The translations under genes were made by a program, and so were the position numbers. This document shows, piece by piece, positions 40,172 to 42,339 of a stretch of 42,339 bases of DNA. Location of the stretch: assembly GCA_964628905.1 (NCBI GenBank), contig CAZVNS010000017.1, positions 1-42,339 on the forward strand, read 5' to 3'. This DNA comes from JAJPXC01 sp964628905. Lineage in GTDB: Bacteria > Bacteroidota > Bacteroidia > Bacteroidales > Muribaculaceae. The notes under the pieces are model-generated. The model was not told the DNA's origin and ran no database searches. It saw only the letters and a list, made by a program, of their open reading frames with translations. Each line of letters starts with the position of its first letter. Position 1 is the stretch's first letter.

Positions 40172-41959
40172 TTATCGTTTAAGGGGTTGGGTGTTTTTGT
40201 CGAGCCATGCGCGCTCTGTGTCGCTTAACAGCGGCGACAGGCGGCGGCGCACCATGGCGTGGTAGTCGTTGAGCCACTGGATTTCGTCGTCGGCCATCAG
40301 CGAAGTGTCAAACAGGCGCAGGTCGAAGGGGCACAGCGTCAATGTCTCAAAACGGTAGAAGTGGCCGAACTCGGTGGTCATTGCCTCGACCGTGAGCACA
40401 AGGTTCTCGCAGCGGATGCCGTGGATGCCCTCGCGGTAGAGTCCGGGCTCGTTGGAGGTGATCATGCCGGGGGTCAGCGGGGTGGGCACATGGTTGAGGC
40501 GGATGCTCTGGGGGCCTTCATGCACATTGAGGAAGTGGCCTACGCCGTGACCGGTGCCGTGCAGGTAGCTCAGGCCCTCTTTCCACAGGAATTGGCGGGC
40601 TATGGCGTCGAGCTGGTGGCCCGTTGTCCCCTTGGGGAAGATCATCGAACCTAAGGCGATGTGCCCCTTCATCACCAGGGTGAAATCGTGGCGCTGCAGG
40701 TCGGTGGGGTTGCCTAAGGTGATGGTGCGTGTGATGTCGGTGGTGCCGTCGAGGTACTGCGCGCCTGAGTCGATCAGCAGCAGGCCGTCGGGCTCGAGGG
40801 CTACGTCGGTGGCAGGTGTGGCCTCGTAATGCACGATGGCGCCATGGGCGCGAAATCCGGCGATGGTCTCAAAAGAGTTGTCGAAGTAGAGGTCCTGCTT
40901 TGAGCGCAAGTCGGTGAGCAGCTCGGCTATCGACATCTCAGTCAGATGTTCGCCACGGGCCATTGCGTCCTCAATCGCCATCAAGGCGCGCACCATGGCC
41001 ACTCCGTCGCGCTCCATGGCCGCGCGGGTGCCGGAGATCTGGGTTTCGTTCTTGCACGACTTCATCATCGCCACGGGCACTGTGCCCTCCACAGCCCTAT
41101 CGCCGAGGATGTTGGACAGAGAGATTGAGGTTTTGGCCGGGTCGATGAGCACCTTGGCCGAGGCGGGAAGCTGGCCTGCGAAGTCCGATACCTCGCCGTA
41201 ACCCTTGACAGTCACACCGTTGTCGGCGAGATGGCGTTCGACCTCGGGGGTGATTTTCGCCTTGTCGACAAAGATGATCGAACCGCCGGGGGCGAGATAT
41301 AGGTAGGCCGTGGCAACGGGGTTGCAGTTGACGTCGCGCGAGCGTATGTTGAGCGTCCAGGCTATTTCGTCGAGAGCTGAGATCAGCACCGACGAGGCTC
41401 CTTCGGCGGTGGCCTTGGCGAGGATGCGTGCTATCTTGTCGGCGGCCGACTCGCCGGCGTATTTCACATCGTGGATCATGACCTCGGCGCGGGGCAGGGT
41501 GGGGCGGTCGGCCCACAGGGCGTCGATGGGGTCGAAGTCGGTACGGAGCTTGATGCCGGCGCGGCTGAGTTTGTCGGCCATCTTGCGGCATGATGTCGCG
41601 GCGAAGAGCAGGCCGTCGATGCCCACGGTAGCGCCGGCCACGAGGTTGACTTTCAGGCAGTCGATGATGTCGGGGGTGTCGGGCAGGCCCTCCTTCATCA
41701 GCTCGATGGTGGTGCCGCGGAGCTGGTCGGCGGCTTGGATGAAGTAGCGCGAGTCGGTCCACAGCAGCGCCTTCTCGGCCGTGACCACGAGCGAACCGGC
41801 CGAACCGGTGAAGCCGCTGAGCCAGCGGCGCACCTGCCAGTGGGAAGCTAAGTACTCACTCTGGTGAGGGTCGGTCTGTGGGATGATGAACGCGTCGATG
41901 CCGGCTGTGGCCATCATGGCGCGGAGGGCCTCAAGGCGCGATATGATTTCTTGCTTCAT
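40172..41959 (-). CDS. Aminopeptidase P family (M24B) Xaa-Pro aminopeptidase
   Basis: The 595-residue enzyme has two N-terminal creatinase-like domains (about 1-300: FIIPQTDPHQSEYLASHWQ; ALLWTDSRYFIQA) and a C-terminal pita-bread domain. Metal-binding motifs are LLIDSGAQYLDGTTDITRT (two Asp), HGTGHGVGHFLNVHEGP (His), TSNEPGLY (Glu) and a final CENLV (Glu). The three-domain, ~600-residue layout matches APP1-type enzymes that remove an N-terminal residue before proline, using Mn2+ in the cytoplasm. It is the first gene of a two-gene unit with the carbonic anhydrase-like gene. The start ATG at 41959 follows a -7 box at 42008-42015. Confidence 0.92.
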   Translation of the reverse strand: MKQEIISRLEALRAMMATAGIDAFIIPQTDPHQSEYLASHWQVRRWLSGFTGSAGSLVVTAEKALLWTDSRYFIQAADQLRGTTIELMKEGLPDTPDIIDCLKVNLVAGATVGIDGLLFAATSCRKMADKLSRAGIKLRTDFDPIDALWADRPTLPRAEVMIHDVKYAGESAADKIARILAKATAEGASSVLISALDEIAWTLNIRSRDVNCNPVATAYLYLAPGGSIIFVDKAKITPEVERHLADNGVTVKGYGEVSDFAGQLPASAKVLIDPAKTSISLSNILGDRAVEGTVPVAMMKSCKNETQISGTRAAMERDGVAMVRALMAIEDAMARGEHLTEMSIAELLTDLRSKQDLYFDNSFETIAGFRAHGAIVHYEATPATDVALEPDGLLLIDSGAQYLDGTTDITRTITLGNPTDLQRHDFTLVMKGHIALGSMIFPKGTTGHQLDAIARQFLWKEGLSYLHGTGHGVGHFLNVHEGPQSIRLNHVPTPLTPGMITSNEPGLYREGIHGIRCENLVLTVEAMTTEFGHFYRFETLTLCPFDLRLFDTSLMADDEIQWLNDYHAMVRRRLSPLLSDTERAWLDKNTQPLKR

Positions 41960-42007
41960 GGGATCTATATTTTTGGGGGTTGATATTTTGTTTTTGCTTT
42001 AACGCCC

Positions 42008-42015
42008 CAAAATTA
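42008..42015 (-). promoter_or_regulatory. -7 element for aminopeptidase P
   Basis: Minus-strand TAATTTTG (42015 to 42008) is the same -7 sequence as in the divergent promoters near 665 and 810. It predicts a start near 42001 and a ~42-nt leader. The -33 position holds no clear TTG. Confidence 0.45.
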
Positions 42016-42038
42016 ACAAAAATCCTGCGAGATGCAGC

Positions 42039-42115
42039 TCGACTTCCATCGAATTAATTCGATGAGAGAGTCGATTTAAGTCGATTTAGGTCGAGGAGAG
42101 ATTGATTTAGGTCGA
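42039..42115. repeat. Ten-bp-phased TCGA array, second copy
   Basis: TCGA occurs at 42039, 42049, 42059, 42071, 42081, 42091 and 42112, with TTGA at 42102: spacings 10, 10, 12, 10, 10, 11 and 10. Units such as GTCGATTTAA and GTCGATTTAG are the same as in the array at 25579-25652. Here it lies upstream of aminopeptidase P, between divergent promoters. Confidence 0.65.
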
Positions 42116-42215
42116 GGGGAAGGGGGCGAGACGGGTCGAGATGCCCTTATATAATAATGTGTGGAGGGCTGTCGGGAGGATTTTTGCGATTTTTAGCGAT
42201 TTTTTTTGGAAATAT

Positions 42216-42246
42216 TTTGCAGTTTCAGAAAATCGTCTTACCTTTG
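42216..42246 (+). promoter_or_regulatory. Promoter of the tRNA-Thr gene
   Basis: TTTG at 42216-42219, a 19-nt spacer and TACCTTTG at 42239-42246 give one of the best promoter matches in the window. The tRNA begins 44 bp after the -7 box. Confidence 0.65.
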
Positions 42247-42289
42247 CACTCGCTTGACGGAAGGAACAACGGAATTCAAGCTTAGAGCT

Positions 42290-42339
42290 GCCTCTTTAGC
42301 TCAGTTGGCCAGAGCACGTGATTTGTAATCTCGGGGTCG
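42290..42339 (+). tRNA. tRNA-Thr(TGT), cut by the right edge
   Basis: The 50 bases seen start with acceptor GCCTCTT, then TA, a D-arm GCTC...GAGC, and an anticodon arm with loop TTTGTAA whose anticodon TGT is at 42324-42326. The 3' half lies outside the window. The anticodon stem has one T-T mismatch. The TGT anticodon reads ACA, a t6A37 substrate of the TsaC pathway encoded at 29165. Confidence 0.85.

Larger units (their letters stand above)
41960..42289. other. Divergent intergenic region before tRNA-Thr
   Basis: These 330 bp contain the minus -7 box for aminopeptidase P (42015 to 42008), the second TCGA array (42039-42115), a T-rich stretch (42181-42208) and the tRNA promoter (42216-42246). 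No gene was seen. Confidence 0.6.

Noticed and set aside
42316..42333. Mismatch in the tRNA-Thr anticodon stem as a sign of a pseudo-tRNA
   Set aside because: The loop, D-arm and acceptor are normal, and a strong promoter precedes it. As I recall, Bacteroidetes tRNA-Thr(TGT) genes carry this stem.

Overview
The window looks like chromosomal DNA from a gut Bacteroidales bacterium, most like Muribaculaceae (S24-7) or a close relative. This rests on Bacteroidetes-type promoters (TTG/TTTG, about 20 nt, then TAnnTTTG), starts without Shine-Dalgarno sequences, an inverting SusB-type GH97, Bacteroidetes-style C-terminal sorting tails, a fused CcsB/CcsA protein and a GH133/GT/GH57 glycogen cluster. 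The genus is inferred; no rRNA is present. No insertion sequence, prophage or CRISPR array was seen.

Layout. (1) 1-6.9 kb, visibly more AT-rich: a partial RIC/hemerythrin-like gene (minus), divergent from a tight four-gene operon of porin, imelysin lipoprotein, di-haem oxidoreductase lipoprotein and CcsBA cytochrome c maturation protein. This looks like a self-contained envelope iron/haem redox unit. (2) 7-9.6 kb: an exported carboxymuconolactone-decarboxylase/cupin fusion (minus), then an unusual single frame joining an AlaX-type tRNA-editing domain, a signal or lipobox segment, a rhodanese and a metallo-beta-lactamase-fold hydrolase. (3) 9.6-14.6 kb, minus: Gfo/Idh/MocA oxidoreductase, aldo/keto-like barrel protein and Alg14/Alg13-like glycosyltransferase subunits, preceded by a SusB-like GH97. 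(4) 14.9-23.6 kb, plus: secreted endonuclease I, COG0523 metal-chaperone GTPase, acyl-CoA ligase, then rfbB, rfbA, two FdtA/QdtA-like ketoisomerases and an FdtB/QdtB-like aminotransferase, giving a dTDP-3-amino-3,6-dideoxyhexose pathway. (5) 23.6-28.6 kb, minus: UbiA-type prenyltransferase related to decaprenyl-phosphate phosphoribosyltransferase, Tpx, a small exported unknown and an M16 protease. (6) 28.8-31.6 kb, plus: winged-helix protein, threonylcarbamoyl-AMP synthase and ClC-CBS chloride transporter. (7) 32-39.4 kb, plus: a secreted protein with a duplicated module, the glycogen operon and ferritin. (8) 39.6-42.3 kb: gamma-carbonic anhydrase-like protein and aminopeptidase P (minus), and a tRNA-Thr(TGT) cut by the right edge.

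The most interesting items are the tRNA-editing/rhodanese/MBL fusion, the porin-imelysin-DHOR-CcsBA unit, two intergenic arrays of TCGA repeated at 10-bp spacing, and a dispersed palindromic repeat whose arms show a compensatory change.
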